Shown here piece by piece: positions 61,794 through 64,000 of a stretch of 64,000 nucleotides of DNA. The notes under the pieces are model-generated. The model was not told where the DNA came from. It saw only the letters and a list, made by a program, of their open reading frames with translations, and did not search any database. The DNA is from CAYSLU01 sp964431965 (lineage in GTDB: Bacteria; Verrucomicrobiota; Kiritimatiellia; CAIKKV01; CAYSLU01). The DNA lies in contig CAYSLU010000007.1 in NCBI GenBank assembly GCA_964431965.1, positions 1-64,000 on the forward strand, written 5' to 3'. Numbering within the stretch: position 1 is the stretch's first letter; each line of letters begins with the position of its first letter. A program made the position numbers and the translations under genes.

Positions 61794-62768
61794 TCAGTTG
61801 CCGGCTGCCGGCGCGGCGGGCGGCTTCTGAGTCAGCGGATACAGGCCGGGCAGATCCGCCGCCACGCGCAAGCCCGGGCAGGTCATCCGCCACCAGCACT
61901 GGTACCATCCCGCCGGGACATCCACCTTCGCGCCGGTCGAGAACGCCTGCATGCCCACCATGGCGTTGGAGTAGACGACCCCCTCCATGTAGGGCGACAC
62001 CATCAGATCCACCCGAGTCTCTGCCGGCAGAGCCCGAATCGTACACGGCGAGTTGCCGTAGCGAAGCCATCCGCTGAGCTGCATAAACCCACTCTGTTTG
62101 CGGTCGCCCGGCGTATGCTTCACGGTCATCGCGTACACCAGATGGTTCCACGGCGCCGTTCCACCGGGCAAGTTGGTGGGCGTGCCCGACACGCCCAGCT
62201 GTCCCGGGATCGTAATGTCCAACGGAAAGGACTGCCGGGTGGCGCTCGCGGCATCGCCTATGCCCAGCGAGCACTGGAAGACAAACACCGGCCAGCTCGA
62301 TGTCGCGCGGTTCACGGTCACGTCCTTGCCGGTCACGTAGTCGTGGTACGTGTGCGATCCGCTCGACTGCTGCCCCCAGCGCAGGCTCCACGAGACGGCC
62401 GCCGCGTCGCTTCCGTCCGGAGACTTGGCGGCCCGCGCAATCGGCGGAAATCGCCGCTCCTCACCGCACGCGACCGACACCGGCGTGCCGTACTGCGCGT
62501 CGTCCGGCGACCACAGATAGGCCCGGTTGTAGCCAGCCTTCACATTTCCGTCGAACATCACGTAGAGAGGAGTCGTGTTCGTGAACGGGTTGATCGACAG
62601 CGCCGCGTAATGGGGAGCGGACCCCTCCGCGAGCGGGACCGTCGGAAAAACGATTCCGCGCGAAACCCCGGCGGGCTTGGCGGCCCAAGCAGTCGATGCG
62701 ACCAGGCACAGGGCGGTCAGACTCGAAGCAATGCAAGCGTTCATGATGCTCTGCCGGGCGGCCGTCAT
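61794..62768 (-). CDS. Exported hypothetical protein
   Basis: 324 residues, signal peptide (SLTALCLVASTAWA-AK). Beta-rich, with YVMFDGNVKAGYNRAYLWS, VFVFQCSLGIGDAAS and MVSPYMEGVVYSNAMVGM; no family I recognise. It may bind a ligand or polymer. Its ATG overlaps the stop of the squalene-cyclase-like gene (ATGA at 62765-62768), so it is coupled to that gene. An ATG at 62744 is an alternative start. Confidence 0.75.
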   Translation of the reverse strand: MTAARQSIMNACIASSLTALCLVASTAWAAKPAGVSRGIVFPTVPLAEGSAPHYAALSINPFTNTTPLYVMFDGNVKAGYNRAYLWSPDDAQYGTPVSVACGEERRFPPIARAAKSPDGSDAAAVSWSLRWGQQSSGSHTYHDYVTGKDVTVNRATSSWPVFVFQCSLGIGDAASATRQSFPLDITIPGQLGVSGTPTNLPGGTAPWNHLVYAMTVKHTPGDRKQSGFMQLSGWLRYGNSPCTIRALPAETRVDLMVSPYMEGVVYSNAMVGMQAFSTGAKVDVPAGWYQCWWRMTCPGLRVAADLPGLYPLTQKPPAAPAAGN

Positions 62769-64000
62769 CCGAACTTGATGACGATCTCGTCATCGGCGGG
62801 CTTCTCGGGTGCCTTGTTCTGCTCCACCTCGATGGGCTGGTAGGTCGGAAGGAATCGGTAGTAGATTTCCAGCATCAAGGCGGAGAGTGCCGTGCAGTAC
62901 ACCGGACCCAGCCCGGACTCGGACGACTCGGGCGCCGGGCACCAGCTTCCGTCGTCGTTCTGCATGCCGCACAGTACGGGTGCGAACTGCCGGTTCCAGT
63001 TCGACCACGTCTTCCCACCCTGGTGGAACCGGGCCTGAGTGATGTAGTACCAGGCATACAACGGCCAATCGGCAACCGCCCGTATGTCCTGGCCACCCTC
63101 GCCCTTCGTCCACCGGAACGCCAGATCCTGAAGCGCTTTCATCCCGGCCCGCGCCTCCGGGTCCATGGCGTGCCCCGAAAGCTGCATCGCCAGAACCGCA
63201 ACGCCGGTCATGGTCATGTCCGGCTTTCGCTCGATGCGGGTGCTGTATCGGAAGAGCCCGCTGTTGTCCTTCGCCATCAGCGCCACCATGCCGCGGAGGC
63301 CGCTTTCGATGGCCGTCTTGAGGCCCTTGTTCTCGGCTCCGGCGGCGTACGCCGCCTTAAGCGCTTGAACATGCCACCCCGCCAGCGACACGTCGAGATG
63401 CGCCTCTGGCCCCTTCTTGTAGGCGTAGTCCCAGTGGCCGCCTTCGTGCTGACCGTCGAGAATGACCTGGACCGCGTCCTCCATCGCCGTCTTCAGAATC
63501 GGGATGCCTGTGAGTCCATATGCTTCGCTCATCGCGTAGGTCGCAATGGCATGCTCGTACACGCTCACCTGCTCGGGGAAGTAGGGATGATGATACGAGT
63601 CGTAGAATATCCCGTTCTTCTGAACGCTCAGTAGGTAGCGGAGGCCGCGGCGCACCGCATCGCCGTACTCCTCGGATGCCGTGGTCTCGTTGTGGGCCAG
63701 AAACGCCAGCAGAGCCAGCCCCGTCATGGCCGGCCGATACGACGGACCCCAGGACCCGTCCGGATACTGATGCGTCTTCAGCCACTGCATGGCCTTCTTG
63801 ACCGCATACTCGGTCCCCTCCTGAAACCCGCCGCCGTACTTGGCCAACCCCGCGGCCCGACCGCCCGCGCTGCGGCTCGCGTACAGCCCCTTCAGCTTCA
63901 GAGGCCCGACGCCATCAAGAATCGCCAGCCCGGAGAGATCGTCGCCATCCGATGTGTTTCCGTCGCCTGCCGCATCGCCGGATCCGGCGCCGGCACCCGC
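62765..64000 (-). CDS. Squalene-cyclase/prenyltransferase-fold protein, 5' end beyond the window
   Basis: At least 411 residues visible; the frame is open to the right edge, so the N-terminus is missing. Before about 63900 lies a Gly/Ala/Asp-rich linker, then LYASRSAGGRAAG, and repeats of the prenyltransferase/squalene-oxidase type: AMQWLKTHQYPDGSWGPSY, ILDGQHEGGHWDY and GMQNDDGSWCP, with QxxDGSW-like motifs. PVC bacteria carry many such proteins, usually exported and of unknown role, not cyclases. No DxDD motif is seen in the visible part. A TTG at 63847 could be taken as the start but lacks support. It overlaps the exported gene by 4 bases. Confidence 0.8.
   Translation of the reverse strand, partial: AGAGAGSGDAAGDGNTSDGDDLSGLAILDGVGPLKLKGLYASRSAGGRAAGLAKYGGGFQEGTEYAVKKAMQWLKTHQYPDGSWGPSYRPAMTGLALLAFLAHNETTASEEYGDAVRRGLRYLLSVQKNGIFYDSYHHPYFPEQVSVYEHAIATYAMSEAYGLTGIPILKTAMEDAVQVILDGQHEGGHWDYAYKKGPEAHLDVSLAGWHVQALKAAYAAGAENKGLKTAIESGLRGMVALMAKDNSGLFRYSTRIERKPDMTMTGVAVLAMQLSGHAMDPEARAGMKALQDLAFRWTKGEGGQDIRAVADWPLYAWYYITQARFHQGGKTWSNWNRQFAPVLCGMQNDDGSWCPAPESSESGLGPVYCTALSALMLEIYYRFLPTYQPIEVEQNKAPEKPADDEIVIKFG

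Noticed and set aside
63845..63847. TTG as the start of the squalene-cyclase-like gene
   Set aside because: The frame continues open to the window edge with a plausible linker and conserved LYASRSAGGRAAG segment upstream.
1..64000. tRNA, rRNA, insertion sequences, CRISPR arrays
   Set aside because: None could be recognised: no cloverleaf candidates, no transposase-like protein, and no regular repeat-spacer pattern.

Overview
The window is high-GC, densely coded DNA with Shine-Dalgarno-led genes, short gaps and many overlapping start/stop codons. Outer-membrane machinery (Wza-like lipoprotein, OmpA, NfrA-like barrel, a Kdo-kinase-like protein) shows a Gram-negative envelope. Uroporphyrinogen-decarboxylase-like proteins outside heme synthesis, large exported beta-helix/LamG proteins, a triplicated exported protein and a squalene-cyclase-fold repeat protein suggest a PVC-group bacterium, most likely Kiritimatiellota or a relative. 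This is an inference from gene content; there is no rRNA gene in the window.

Layout. 1-12 kb: a small DUF6504-like protein, an exported alpha/beta hydrolase, a UroD-like protein, a 1611-residue exported protein built from two ~615-residue copies of one module, a Gfo/Idh/MocA oxidoreductase and a CocE-type hydrolase. 12.5-23.3 kb: a probable complete c-di-GMP-controlled exopolysaccharide system of the Nfr (phage N4 receptor) type: UDP-GlcNAc 2-epimerase (wecB), a pseudo-REC/GAF/GGDEF/REC/HD-GYP protein overlapping it, then (past a reverse-strand aldo/keto reductase) nfrB, nfrA and a DUF4434-like gene. 23.5-28 kb: an exported triplicated protein and an ADP-forming acyl-CoA synthetase.

28-54 kb: a second surface-glycan locus, mostly on the minus strand: sugar-nucleotide enzymes, GT2, GT4, GT9 and GT39 glycosyltransferases, two radical SAM enzymes, a UroD-like protein, two O-antigen-ligase/polymerase-like membrane proteins, an exported glycosidase-like protein, a Wzc-like tyrosine kinase, a Wza-like exporter and a UDP-galactopyranose-mutase-like flavoprotein, with an OmpA-family porin inside it. 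54-64 kb: housekeeping and envelope genes (LysM lipoprotein, nrdR, a PGRP amidase, purC, a Nudix-like protein, a Kdo-kinase-like protein, an AmiC-type amidase), then a TPR protein and a convergent pair of an exported protein and a squalene-cyclase-like protein cut by the right edge.

How it fits together: WecB would supply UDP-ManNAc, the GGDEF/HD-GYP protein would set c-di-GMP, and NfrB, whose C-terminus carries four MshEN-type motifs, would polymerise in response; NfrA would export the polymer across the outer membrane. The Wza/Wzc locus would make a separate surface polysaccharide or glycolipid. Putative sigma-70-like promoters with TTG-starting -35 boxes and mostly TATCGT-type -10 boxes occur in front of several genes.
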